9,379 bases of DNA from JAYUHK01 sp043767025 (GTDB lineage Bacteria; Bacteroidota; Bacteroidia; Chitinophagales; Saprospiraceae). The stretch spans positions 1 to 9,379 of the forward strand of contig JAYUHK010000240.1 in the NCBI GenBank assembly GCA_043767025.1. The letters are read 5' to 3'. Below the pieces are notes generated by a model. It had not been told where the DNA came from. It worked only from the letters and a program-made list of their open reading frames with translations, and made no database searches. This document shows, in pieces, positions 1-7,922 of the stretch. Position 1 is the first letter of the stretch. Each line of letters opens with the position of its first letter. A program made the position numbers and the translations under genes.

Positions 1-63
1 CGCGCGCCGACGAGATTTTTAGGCAAAAACTTTAGAATTTCTACAGAGCACTTGATTTTTTTG

Positions 64-93
64 GTTACTTTTTTTATCAAGAAAAAAAGTGAC
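64..93 (-). terminator. Hairpin downstream of rlmB, possible terminator
   Basis: Arms at 64-75 and 82-93 form a 12-bp stem with one G-T wobble around a 6-nt loop (ATCAAG). It lies about 80 nt past the rlmB stop codon. On the minus strand the stem carries runs of seven T, so it could end the rlmB transcript. It lacks a GC-rich stem and a separate T tract, so it may instead be a dispersed repeat. The rest of 1-172 shows no gene. Confidence 0.4.
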
Positions 94-172
94 AAAGGAC
101 AAGAAAATTACCACAAAATCAAGCTCAAATGATTCAAATTCAAATCCTTTCGTAACATGAGTTAAGTAAAAA

Positions 173-916
173 TTACTTCATTCTTTGGCGCGTGACTTCA
201 TACAACATGATGCCAGTCGCTACCGAGACGTTGAAAGAATCCGTGCCGTTGGTCTGCGGAATCTTGAAACGCTCGTCCGATTTGCGGAGCAAAGTCGGGC
301 TAACGCCTTCGCCTTCCGCACCGATGATGAACGCCGTAGGAACGTCCAAATCGAGTTCAAAAACATACTTTTTGGCGGACAAATCGCCCGCAAATACCTG
401 AAAACCATTGAGTTGTAATTGCTCAACGGCGTTGAAAATACTGGTTTCGCGGCAGACGGGAATGTTGGAAAGTGCGCCCGCCGAAGCCTTCATCGCCTCC
501 TCGTTGATGAGTGCCGAGCCTTTTTCGGGTACCACCAACGCCTGCACGCCAGCGCAGACCGCCGAGCGAGCAATCGCGCCGAAATTGCGCACATCGGTGA
601 TGCCGTCGAGCAGCAAAATCAGTGGCATTTCTTGGCGTTCATAGACGGTCGCGAGTACGTCCGCCAGCTTGTAGTAGGGGAGCAGCGCGGCTACCGCAAT
701 CACGCCCTGGTGTCGGCTGCTTTGCACCCATCGGTCTAATTTTTCTTTTGGGACGAACATCATCGGCACGTCCCGCTCGCGACACAGCAAGCGCATCTCA
801 CGTTCCAGCTCGCCGCGCGTTCCTTGCTGCACATAGACTTTGTCAATCGGATTTCCGTTGCGCAGCGCGTCAGCTACTGGATGATGACCGTAAATAAGGG
901 AAGAATTTTGGCTCAA
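173..916 (-). CDS. rlmB: 23S rRNA (guanosine-2'-O)-methyltransferase, TrmH/SPOUT family
   Basis: RlmB transfers a methyl group from SAM to the 2'-OH of a 23S rRNA guanosine (G2251 in E. coli). With the TTG start proposed here the protein has 247 residues, close to the 243 of E. coli RlmB. An N-terminal substrate-binding region begins at once (LIYGHHPVADALRNG, residues 7-21). The SpoU methylase domain follows with its three knot motifs: DGITDVRNFGAIARSA (104-119; Asn111 and Arg117), IIGAEGEGVS (197-206) and IPQTNGTDSFNVSVATG (219-235). The only in-frame ATG upstream, at 1060, lies inside tRNA-His on the other strand, and it would add 48 hydrophobic residues unlike the family. A -7 box at 938-945 also lies inside that extension. 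TTG at 914-916 therefore fits best. The family is certain; the exact guanosine is inferred from homology. Confidence 0.93.
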   Translation of the reverse strand: MSQNSSLIYGHHPVADALRNGNPIDKVYVQQGTRGELEREMRLLCRERDVPMMFVPKEKLDRWVQSSRHQGVIAVAALLPYYKLADVLATVYERQEMPLILLLDGITDVRNFGAIARSAVCAGVQALVVPEKGSALINEEAMKASAGALSNIPVCRETSIFNAVEQLQLNGFQVFAGDLSAKKYVFELDLDVPTAFIIGAEGEGVSPTLLRKSDERFKIPQTNGTDSFNVSVATGIMLYEVTRQRMK

Positions 917-937
917 TGTTGCTATAATTTTAGGCTG

Positions 938-945
938 CAAAGGTA
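938..945 (-). promoter_or_regulatory. Bacteroidota -7 box for rlmB
   Basis: The minus strand reads TACCTTTG, a full match to the Bacteroidota -7 consensus TAnnTTTG, followed by CAGCC. Transcription would start near 930, about 14 nt before the proposed TTG start. No clear -33 TTTG is seen 19-21 nt upstream. Confidence 0.6.
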
Positions 946-1028
946 GCGAATGTTTGGGAGATGCGCTTTGGTATGAAAAAATATTCAAAAAAATTGTCTG
1001 AAATAAAAAAATAAACACAAAATGAGCG

Positions 1029-1036
1029 TATCTTTG
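1029..1036 (+). promoter_or_regulatory. Bacteroidota -7 box for tRNA-His
   Basis: TATCTTTG matches TAnnTTTG and ends 15 nt before the mature tRNA 5' end, a normal distance for a tRNA promoter. No convincing -33 element is visible in the A-rich sequence upstream. It is divergent from the rlmB promoter. Confidence 0.6.
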
Positions 1037-1051
1037 CGCACGAATTAAGAC

Positions 1052-1126
1052 GGACACCATAGCTCAGTCGGTTAGAGCATCGGTTTGTGGTACCGAGGGT
1101 CGTGGGTTCGAGCCCCATTGGTGTCC
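1052..1126 (+). tRNA. tRNA-His (anticodon GTG)
   Basis: The full cloverleaf can be drawn. The acceptor GACACCA (1053-1059) pairs with TGGTGTC (1119-1125). The D stem is GCTC/GAGC (1062-1065, 1075-1078). The anticodon stem is TCGGT/ACCGA around loop TTGTGGT with anticodon GTG at 1087-1089. The T stem is GTGGG/CCCAT with loop TTCGAGC. The histidine-specific extra G at position -1 (1052) is encoded and faces C73 (1126), the identity pair read by HisRS. The next bases are CCT, so the CCA end is not encoded and must be added by nucleotidyltransferase. Confidence 0.97.
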
Positions 1127-1136
1127 CCTAATTACT

Positions 1137-1179
1137 AAAAAATCCCTTTTTCAGATACGCTGAAAAGGGGATTTTTTTT
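1137..1179 (+). terminator. Rho-independent terminator, probably bidirectional
   Basis: A 14-bp stem (1141-1154 with 1160-1173, one G-T wobble) encloses the loop ATACG. It is followed by T8 on the plus strand (1172-1179) and by T6 on the minus strand (complement of 1137-1142). It would end tRNA-His transcription and, from the other side, the operon whose last gene stops at 1201. Confidence 0.85.
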
Positions 1180-1200
1180 GTAAAAAAATGCAAAAAAAGA

Positions 1201-2487
1201 TTATTCTCGTTGGGGTAATATATTCTGAAAAAGGCGTTGGAGGAGTGAATATTCTTTGGTGTAGATAGTTATGGCGGCTTTCATTGCTTGCTTTTTGGGC
1301 AACGTTTTGTTGTAGCTTGTTACCAAATCGGAAGGAAGATTGATAGTAACTGAATAGCTGTCGCCTGACGGTAGCAACGATATATCTTTTACGCTGCCCG
1401 TCAAAGTCCCAAATTGAGCGGACGGATAATTTTGAATCTCAATGACTGCTCGCTGTCCTATTTCTACTGTACCCGAATTTTTAATGTTGAGATTCCCTTT
1501 TACCACAAATTCAACGCTCGACACGTTGGGTAGGATAGTACAGAGAGTATCTCCTTCTCGGGCTAACATATTGCGGTTCCATGCTGTCGTAAAAGTCAAA
1601 AATCCAGTCGTAGGTGCTTTCAGAATATGTTGGTCTGTCCATTCAAAATATCGTCCCTTCAAATCGTTTATCAACTGCTTAATTTCAAATTGTGCATTAC
1701 TCACCGCCCGCGCGCGTTCACTTTTCAAATCATTAATTTGGGTTATAAGTTGCTGTTTACGAACGTCATTGGTTATTTTATTGGTTTTAAAATTTTCTAA
1801 TTGACGATTTTCGTTGAGCCATTTGGACTCTGTTTTTTCTTTGTCGATGTCTGCAATAACGCCGTCTTTTTGGAGGGATTGGCTTCTGAAATAATCTTTT
1901 TGAGTCAAAGAAAAATCTTTTTCGTATAGGTTTTCTTGTTTATTCAGTGAATTATTTAGGCGTTCAAATTGAGAAATTTCGGAATGAAGAGAATTTATTT
2001 TTACAAATACGCTATTGTCTTTCAGCAGATGTTGGAATTGCTGAAACCTTTGAAGCAATAAAGTATAGCGGTCATGTAAAATCCCTAATTCAAGATTTTC
2101 GGGACACTCAAAGAGTAGATAATTTGAAATTTGACCAATATGCTCAAATTTTTTAAAAAAATCAGTCAGACGGCGAAAGTCCGCATCGTTTAAAGTTGAT
2201 TTTATTTGCATAATTTTATCCCCAACTTGGACAGGCATTTTGTCACTAAAAAAAATCGAATCTACTATTCCAGTCGTCCTGCAAATCAAACTTATAGGTG
2301 GAATTTCAGAATTAATCACGCCTGACATCATCAGCTTATTAGGGTATTTTATGAACGCAGCTATGACGAAGCAGGAAAACATAAAAATTGAAAGCAAAGT
2401 AATCCCCCAATAAAGAATTGCTCTTGGCGGATTTCCAAAAATATTTTCTATATTTAGTTGTTCTTCCTTGTGTTCCAGTTCGGGCAT
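1201..2487 (-). CDS. HlyD-family membrane-fusion protein of a peptide exporter
   Basis: This is the periplasmic adaptor that links the inner-membrane ABC exporter to an outer-membrane channel. Its 428 residues begin with a short cytoplasmic tail, then one membrane segment (about 24-47). A first lipoyl-like half follows (TTGIVDSIFFSDKMPVQVGD, 71-90), then a long helical, Glu/Lys/Gln-rich coiled-coil hairpin (about 100-285). The second lipoyl half (APTTGFLTF..., REGDTLCTILP, 291-320) and a beta-barrel region (about 325-412) complete the HlyD plan. The gene starts 7 nt after the stop of the C39-type ABC transporter and is the last gene before the terminator at 1137-1179. No TolC homologue is present, so the channel must be encoded elsewhere. 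Confidence 0.9.
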   Translation of the reverse strand: MPELEHKEEQLNIENIFGNPPRAILYWGITLLSIFMFSCFVIAAFIKYPNKLMMSGVINSEIPPISLICRTTGIVDSIFFSDKMPVQVGDKIMQIKSTLNDADFRRLTDFFKKFEHIGQISNYLLFECPENLELGILHDRYTLLLQRFQQFQHLLKDNSVFVKINSLHSEISQFERLNNSLNKQENLYEKDFSLTQKDYFRSQSLQKDGVIADIDKEKTESKWLNENRQLENFKTNKITNDVRKQQLITQINDLKSERARAVSNAQFEIKQLINDLKGRYFEWTDQHILKAPTTGFLTFTTAWNRNMLAREGDTLCTILPNVSSVEFVVKGNLNIKNSGTVEIGQRAVIEIQNYPSAQFGTLTGSVKDISLLPSGDSYSVTINLPSDLVTSYNKTLPKKQAMKAAITIYTKEYSLLQRLFQNILPQRE

Positions 2488-2494
2488 ATAATTG

Positions 2495-4681
2495 TTACTC
2501 TAATTCTAATTGATTCTGTACCAACTCATAGTATCTCCCTTGTTGGGTGACCAACTCCGAGTGCGTACCAATTTCAGCTATTTTTCCATTTTGCAACACC
2601 ACAATTTGATGAGCATTTTTGACCGTACTCAAGCGGTGAGCGACGACTATCACGGTTTTATTTTCAAAAAAATAATTCAAATTTTCTAAAATTTTCTTTT
2701 CGTTACTTGTATCAAGGGAATTGGTGGCTTCGTCAAAAAATAAAAAATCAGGGTTTTTATACACCGCCCGCGCTATTAAAATTCGTTGTTTTTGTCCTTG
2801 CGATAATCCTACGCCACTGCCTCCGATTTTTGTGTTGTAAGAAAGTGGCAGGCTGTACACAAAATCTTGAACATTGGCTACCTGCAACGCTCTATCTAAT
2901 TTTTCGAGCCGCACGGTTTCGTCACTTTCGGCAATATTTGCTGCGATAGAGTCCGAAAAAATAAACCCTTCTTGCATGACCGTTCCACATTTGCTCCGCC
3001 AAAATGACTTATGGATTGCTTCTAAAGGTATCGTGCCGACGCTGATTCTTCCCTCTGTCGGTCTATAAAATCCTAATAATAATTTAAGTAAAGTCGTCTT
3101 TCCGCTACCGCTTACCCCAACGATTGCCGTTATTTTTCCAACAGGAATATCTAATGTTATCTTTTCTAATACATTTGGGGTCACGTTGGAGTAGCGAAAC
3201 CCAACGTTTTCAAGTCGGATAGATGAATAGTCTGGCAGTTGGCGAATGGTTGGCAAGTCTTCCCGCTCTTCGGCTTCGACCTCACTGATTTCGCTGAGCC
3301 TTTGAAGACTTATTTTAGCATCTTGGGCTGTCCTTAAAAATTGTATAAACTGGTCGAAAGGCGCACTCAACTGCCCTACTATATACTGGATAGAAACCAG
3401 CGTACCCAACGTAATCTCTCCCTTGATGACCGAAGTGGCAGCAATGGCAGAGATGATAATATCTTTTAGACGGTTCAAAAAAGATGCGCCGAAATCCTGA
3501 TACTGCCGAAGTGCTAAAGATTTTGATTGCACCCTGAATAAAACTGCTTGTACATCAATCCATTTCCAACGGCGTTTTCTTTCGCTGCCCTGCAATTTTA
3601 TTTCTTGCATTCCGTGCAACATCTCAAAAAGTGTCTGCTGGTTCACAGCGTTTTGTTGGAAGGTAAGATAATTGAGGTCTGCTCTTTTTCTCATAAAAAT
3701 CAATACCCAACTGACGTACAAAAAAGAAAAAAAGAAAAAAACACCAAATATCAACGTATTGAAAAGCAACAAGATGGCAGAAAACACGACTATCGTTATC
3801 AATGAAAAAAAGATGTTGAGTACCGACCCCGTCAAAAACTGTTCGATTTGGTCGTTGTCGCGGATTCGTTGGAGCAAGTCCCCTACATTTTTGCTATCAA
3901 AATAGCCCAAAGGCAAGCGCATCAAGCGCATCAAAAAATCAGATATGAGCTGCACGTTCACGCGCTTTCCTATCTGCAACAGTATCCACGACTGTAAAAA
4001 CTGAATAGACGTTTGGCTCACAAACAACACCAACTGAGCGATAAGCACAACCCATACAAAAGATAGATTTTGACTTTGCACCCCCACATCTATCAACGAC
4101 TGGGTAAGAAACGGCACCATGACCTGAAATGCTAAGCCAGCCAACATACCAATTCCGAACTGAACGATAAGCCGCTTGTAGGGTTTTAGATATTGCAAAA
4201 GATACGACCAACTTTGGCGAGTAGTGCCATCAATATTGGCTTCATAAAAATCAGGAGTTGGCTCTAATCCCAACACGATACCCTTGCCGCCGTCGCTGCA
4301 CCACGAGGCAGCAAACTGCTCTGTGGTCAGGCGCAGCAAACCATGAGCGGGGTCTGCCAAATACATAAATTGACCTTTTATTTTGTAAAGCACCACAAAG
4401 TGCCGTTGCTGCCAGTATGCTACACAAGGCAACGGGAACTCCCCCAAGCCCGGACGGTCTGGCTCCGACCGCATGGCTATTTTGACCGAAATGCTTCTAA
4501 AACCGATGTCCTCTGCCGCCTCCGAAATGCCCAACAAGCTAACTCCCGTTTTAGACACTTGGCATTTTTCGCGAAGCGACTGGAGCGACCAACGCCTTCC
4601 GTAGTGGTCGCAGACCATCTTGAGGCAGGCGGCACCACAGTCCATTTCGTCGAGTTGGCGAGTGAAGGAAAATTTGGGCAT
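2495..4681 (-). CDS. Peptidase-containing ABC transporter (C39 leader peptidase, membrane domain, ATPase)
   Basis: This inner-membrane exporter cuts double-glycine leaders and pumps out the released peptide. Its 728 residues show three parts. The N-terminal C39 peptidase has Gln9, Cys15 in DEMDCGAACLKMVCDHYG, His94 in RHFVVLY and Asp110 in LADPAHG, so its catalytic set looks intact. A transmembrane domain covers about 165-450. The ATPase has Walker A GVSGSGKTT (522-530), signature LSQGQ (626-630), Walker B FLFFDEA (647-653) and the His switch AHRLSTV (681-687). The start follows the gwsS stop by only 3 nt. The natural partner is the precursor at 8307-8504, which has a Gly-Gly site. The family is clear; the substrate is inferred from the locus. 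Confidence 0.95.
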   Translation of the reverse strand: MPKFSFTRQLDEMDCGAACLKMVCDHYGRRWSLQSLREKCQVSKTGVSLLGISEAAEDIGFRSISVKIAMRSEPDRPGLGEFPLPCVAYWQQRHFVVLYKIKGQFMYLADPAHGLLRLTTEQFAASWCSDGGKGIVLGLEPTPDFYEANIDGTTRQSWSYLLQYLKPYKRLIVQFGIGMLAGLAFQVMVPFLTQSLIDVGVQSQNLSFVWVVLIAQLVLFVSQTSIQFLQSWILLQIGKRVNVQLISDFLMRLMRLPLGYFDSKNVGDLLQRIRDNDQIEQFLTGSVLNIFFSLITIVVFSAILLLFNTLIFGVFFFFSFLYVSWVLIFMRKRADLNYLTFQQNAVNQQTLFEMLHGMQEIKLQGSERKRRWKWIDVQAVLFRVQSKSLALRQYQDFGASFLNRLKDIIISAIAATSVIKGEITLGTLVSIQYIVGQLSAPFDQFIQFLRTAQDAKISLQRLSEISEVEAEEREDLPTIRQLPDYSSIRLENVGFRYSNVTPNVLEKITLDIPVGKITAIVGVSGSGKTTLLKLLLGFYRPTEGRISVGTIPLEAIHKSFWRSKCGTVMQEGFIFSDSIAANIAESDETVRLEKLDRALQVANVQDFVYSLPLSYNTKIGGSGVGLSQGQKQRILIARAVYKNPDFLFFDEATNSLDTSNEKKILENLNYFFENKTVIVVAHRLSTVKNAHQIVVLQNGKIAEIGTHSELVTQQGRYYELVQNQLELE

Positions 4682-4684
4682 GGG

Positions 4685-5764
4685 TCACGCTTGCGTTTCT
4701 TTCTGGACGAGGTCTTTCATTCCATAGTGTTCGATTGCTTGCTGCTTGAGCGGGTTGGTACTCCACTCTTCCCAAACGCCTGTGTAAGGGTCGTAGCCGC
4801 ATTTGAGGGGAGCAGAGTAGAGGTCGTCTGGATTTTCGCGATACGCTCTGCAATCAGTACAGATGTGTCGGAACTCGCAATCTTTGCATTTCGTAATCTC
4901 ATCTTTTTTGATGTACCAATACTTTGTGAACTCTGGGTTGGCAATAACATCTTCCAACTTGGTGTCGCTGATATGACCAAAATGATGAGCCATACTGGGA
5001 CAATTTTTAATATAGCCGTCTTTATCAATGCTGATTTTACGGTTCAGACAGGTATTGTGTTGTTGGGATTCGGTAAAGGTCGGAATATTGATAGAGAAAT
5101 AATTTTTAGAAATCACGCCACATCCTCTGACGTCGCTAATACATTGTTCTGCCAAGTAAACTTTTGTATAGTTATTTTTCATAATTATTTCTTCATTTTT
5201 CTTTGCTTGACTTAATACTAATAGACTAACTCTATCAAAACTACCATTGGTAAAATGATGCAAAATTTCCTCTGAAAAAGGAGCTATTACCTCCACTGAT
5301 ATGAATTTAGTACCATCAAAATTACCTAAAAGTTTTTTAAAATTTTGAATACAAATTTTCTCAAAAAACCTTATTTGAATATCTCTACATCCTAAATTTT
5401 CCAAACCCTTAACTATGCTACCATAATCAATATTATATTGAGATATATCAATAATGGCATTCGTAATTTTAGAGGAATCGTCCCACAACACATCTAATTT
5501 TGGAAATTCATTGACATTTTCTGTCCAAAAAATTAACTCATTTTCTGTTAGAAATTCGAAGTATTCTAAAATAGTACTTCTGTTACTATGATATTTTTTG
5601 ATAATATGTTTCAAAGTTTTGCCCTGACTATATTTTAAAATGTGTGCTAAACCAGAAGGTATCAGGTAGTACTTTTCTCGCCCTATATCGTAAATAGCAC
5701 ATCTACAAGCACCTATTACTAATAAGCAGGTAGAGAATAGTTTTAATTTATTATTTATCACCAA
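4685..5764 (-). CDS. gwsS: Grasp-with-spasm system SPASM-domain peptide maturase
   Basis: This 359-residue protein resembles the SPASM partner of the grasp-with-spasm RiPP systems. Its N-terminus has the typical sequence LFSTCLLVIGACRCAIYDIG (9-28), followed by an alpha/beta region (about 90-230) that looks like part of a radical-SAM barrel. The C-terminus is a SPASM domain: Cys239-X10-Gly250-X4-Cys255, then Cys293-X2-Cys296-X5-Cys302-X2-Cys305, and Cys322. These cysteines could hold auxiliary iron-sulfur clusters. No CX3CX2C motif is present, so standard radical-SAM catalysis is not expected. The start overlaps the 67-residue gene by 14 nt and the stop is 3 nt before the transporter, which implies translational coupling. 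The coding DNA is AT-rich in the N-terminal two thirds and near 50% GC in the SPASM part. The role is inferred from family and context. Confidence 0.85.
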   Translation of the reverse strand: MVINNKLKLFSTCLLVIGACRCAIYDIGREKYYLIPSGLAHILKYSQGKTLKHIIKKYHSNRSTILEYFEFLTENELIFWTENVNEFPKLDVLWDDSSKITNAIIDISQYNIDYGSIVKGLENLGCRDIQIRFFEKICIQNFKKLLGNFDGTKFISVEVIAPFSEEILHHFTNGSFDRVSLLVLSQAKKNEEIIMKNNYTKVYLAEQCISDVRGCGVISKNYFSINIPTFTESQQHNTCLNRKISIDKDGYIKNCPSMAHHFGHISDTKLEDVIANPEFTKYWYIKKDEITKCKDCEFRHICTDCRAYRENPDDLYSAPLKCGYDPYTGVWEEWSTNPLKQQAIEHYGMKDLVQKETQA

Positions 5765-5954
5765 TATTTATAATTTTAGATATATGTTTATAAAAAGGGA
5801 ATGGTCGATATTCACTTGTTTTCCAACATTCTATAGTCAATGAGGCGTTTGGTTGTTTATTAATTATACTATCTGTTTGATATTCTTCCAAGGAACATTT
5901 AATCTCTGTGTAGATAAATGGACTATTGGAAGCATTTTTGATTGCTTGTTTCAT
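5751..5954 (-). CDS. Small protein of unknown function between gwsG and gwsS
   Basis: This is a 67-residue open frame starting MKQAIKNASN and ending ISKIINIGDK. It overlaps the end of gwsG by 32 nt and the start of gwsS by 14 nt, so it exactly bridges the gap between the two maturases. Such packing favours a real, translationally coupled gene. It has no signal peptide, membrane segment or Gly-Gly leader, and only two cysteines (20 and 43), so it does not look like a second precursor. It could be a small leader-binding or scaffold protein, but no motif supports a choice. A chance frame in AT-rich DNA remains possible. Confidence 0.55.
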   Translation of the reverse strand: MKQAIKNASNSPFIYTEIKCSLEEYQTDSIINKQPNASLTIECWKTSEYRPFPFYKHISKIINIGDK

Positions 5955-6900
5955 TGAAGTATTTTAATTTTTCTGCAATTAGTCTGTGTAAGAAATAATT
6001 ACACGGATAAGATACCATATCATATTGTCCTACTGGGTTGACCTCCAAGAAAATAAATTCTCCATTTGGAGTTTTTATCATGTCAAGAGAGCCTGAATTA
6101 ATATCCATTAATTCCATAAAGATGTTAATTTTGTGTTCTACTTCTTTTGGTATTTTATACGGTATATTTCGGTTTGGGTTTTCAATATCATAGTTTCTAA
6201 AATCAGTCTTAGTTTTTTCATTCTCTTGTGAAAAAATAGCCATGCTATAATTTTTTCCAAAAAAATGGAAAATCCGTAATTCAATTTGTTTTTGTATTTC
6301 TACTTGAAAAAGGGAATAATTGTAACGCCTATCAATATCAATATTATCTTTTTGTACTATCGTTGTTTCGTTGTAAAAACTGGAACCAGTCGAATTATTT
6401 ATGAGCAGTGATTCGCCAATAGATTTTGTAATAATGTTTTTGCCAAGATAAAAGCAGTCATTGATTTCTTTTGTAATCATTGTAGATGGAATATTTAAAC
6501 CGCATTTTACTGCATTATCTAAAGCCAATAACTTATTGGTATTTCCTTGTCCAATTTTATTAATATTCGGAAGAGAGTTAAATTTGTTGGCAATAAAGTT
6601 ACCGATAACATTATGCTCTAATTTTATATGTTGATTTATTTCAACAATACTACTCTCACTATACTCGAAACGGAGAGGCACATACCCCCGTCGATACCAA
6701 ATTCCAGTAATATTACTTAACAAAAATCGAGTCGTATTTAGCATAAATATAATTTCGATTTTTGAACTATTGAGTACTATATTTTCGATTTCCAAAATAT
6801 CTTCAGGAAATACCAATGTATAGGGTACGGCATAATGATCCAGCCAACTGCAAACTTTGAAAGTAGTCCTATCTTTGGGAATTGAAAAAATAAAAATCAT
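5923..6900 (-). CDS. gwsG: Grasp-with-spasm system ATP-grasp peptide maturase
   Basis: This is an ATP-grasp ligase of the graspetide-maturase type. Such enzymes phosphorylate an Asp or Glu side chain of a precursor and join it to Thr, Ser or Lys. The 325 residues include the N-terminal signature GIWYRRGYVPLRFEY (66-80) and the ATP-binding stretch IITKSIGESLL with Lys159. They also include ELRIFHFFGKNYSMAIFSQ (207-225), DFRNYD (233-238) and the metal-binding end SLDMIKTPNGEFIFLEVNP with Asp273, Glu286 and Asn288. Its start codon overlaps the stop of the upstream gene as ATGA (6897-6900). Its end overlaps the 67-residue gene. It lies beside gwsS and a C39 exporter, which fits a RiPP locus. The DNA is strongly AT-rich. 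The linkage made is not known from the sequence. Confidence 0.9.
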   Translation of the reverse strand: MIFIFSIPKDRTTFKVCSWLDHYAVPYTLVFPEDILEIENIVLNSSKIEIIFMLNTTRFLLSNITGIWYRRGYVPLRFEYSESSIVEINQHIKLEHNVIGNFIANKFNSLPNINKIGQGNTNKLLALDNAVKCGLNIPSTMITKEINDCFYLGKNIITKSIGESLLINNSTGSSFYNETTIVQKDNIDIDRRYNYSLFQVEIQKQIELRIFHFFGKNYSMAIFSQENEKTKTDFRNYDIENPNRNIPYKIPKEVEHKINIFMELMDINSGSLDMIKTPNGEFIFLEVNPVGQYDMVSYPCNYFLHRLIAEKLKYFNETSNQKCFQ

Positions 6901-7847
6901 ATTTTAATATCAATGTAAGTGAGCATTGTTTCGGGAAAAAGAGGCAGCCCGATAGTCTTGCGGCGGCGGTTGATTTCTGCGATTTGCTCTGCCGTTAGTT
7001 TGGAAGTATCTACGCCCAGCACCATCCAATAGTAGTAAGGCTCTTTGTGTTGCAACCAGACCAGCCGTCTATCTACTACCCAGCCATAATGGGAGGGCTG
7101 TATTTTGCCGCGCATCAGTGCTGTATCCAAGGCAGGCTTCAGAATAATGTTCAAGCTGTCCGCATCAGCGTGGGCAAGAGTGACACTTAATTCAGCTTCG
7201 CCGCGTCGCCCAATTTCTCTTTCGTCTGGATATCCGTTTTTGGAAATGAAAGCGACAAAATGTAAAAAATTGAGTGAATCTTTGGTTTTAAATTCGTTGG
7301 CGGTAATTTTTCCTCTATTGTATTTTTCGGTATCAATTATGTTTGAGAGGATTTTTCCATACCTTATGCTTTCATAATACTCCAAATCTTCCCCTGCGTA
7401 ATAATGTGTGCTTAAATCAATTTTTTTTATGCCGTCTAATTCTTTTCTAAGCGCACTTTGGGATTTATCAACGATACAATCTGCATTTTTTACCTTGTAT
7501 TCGTTGAGTTTGAGCTGCCATTCGGGGCTGTGATTAGTCATATAATGGTCTAATAAGTCAGTACTGTCGCATCTACAAAAGGCTCGCAGCAAATACTTTT
7601 CTGCCTTTTCTTTATTTGCGCCAGACTTTGCCGCTACCGCAAATGCTTCGTACAGATGTCGGGCTTTTACAAAATCAACTTTCTTAAAAGCCACCTCATA
7701 CAAGTCAAGTGCTTCTGCATATTTCCTCCCCTTCACCAACTCGTGTGCTTCGTTGATGGTGTTGTAATATTCATTGTATTGCGCAAAAAGGCTGTTGCAC
7801 ATACAAAAGCAAATTATGGTAGATAAAATTATTTTATTCAAGTTCAT
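6897..7847 (-). CDS. Exported TPR-like protein with DUF6624-like C-terminal domain
   Basis: The 316-residue product begins with a Sec signal peptide (MNLNKIILSTIICFCMCNSL, then FA before QYN, predicted cut near residue 22-23), so it should reach the periplasm or beyond. Residues about 28-95 look like two TPR-type helix pairs (EAHELVKGRKYAEALDLYE; KEKAEKYLLRAF). The C-terminal half has features I associate with DUF6624: FVAFISKNGYPDEREIG (197-213), LAHAD (224-228), a Gly-Lys spacer, then VVDRRLVWLQHKEPYYYW (257-274). The function of that family is unknown to me. The gene is joined to gwsG by an ATGA overlap, so it belongs to the RiPP operon. An immunity or surface-sensor role is possible but unproven. 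The family call is from memory of pattern, not a search. Confidence 0.7.
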   Translation of the reverse strand: MNLNKIILSTIICFCMCNSLFAQYNEYYNTINEAHELVKGRKYAEALDLYEVAFKKVDFVKARHLYEAFAVAAKSGANKEKAEKYLLRAFCRCDSTDLLDHYMTNHSPEWQLKLNEYKVKNADCIVDKSQSALRKELDGIKKIDLSTHYYAGEDLEYYESIRYGKILSNIIDTEKYNRGKITANEFKTKDSLNFLHFVAFISKNGYPDEREIGRRGEAELSVTLAHADADSLNIILKPALDTALMRGKIQPSHYGWVVDRRLVWLQHKEPYYYWMVLGVDTSKLTAEQIAEINRRRKTIGLPLFPETMLTYIDIKI

Positions 7848-7922
7848 ATTTTCCTATTTTAATTTGTAGTTTTTTAAATTGACTTAACCAACTGTCAGTC
7901 AGTAATTTACGTATAACAATTA

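Noticed and set aside
917..1060. N-terminal extension of rlmB to the ATG at 1060
   Set aside because: It overlaps tRNA-His and the rlmB -7 box, and adds a hydrophobic stretch foreign to RlmB.
930..1118. Minus-strand frame starting MGLEPTTLGTTNRC
   Set aside because: It is the antisense translation of the tRNA-His gene, a well-known false gene pattern.
1052..1130. tRNA-His 3' end as an integration site for the RiPP locus
   Set aside because: No second copy of the tRNA 3' end was found elsewhere in the window, and there is no integrase.
4343..5215. Plus-strand open frame of 290 codons
   Set aside because: It lies antisense to the transporter and gwsS, both of which have strong motifs. The translation has no recognisable domain and reads as a shadow.
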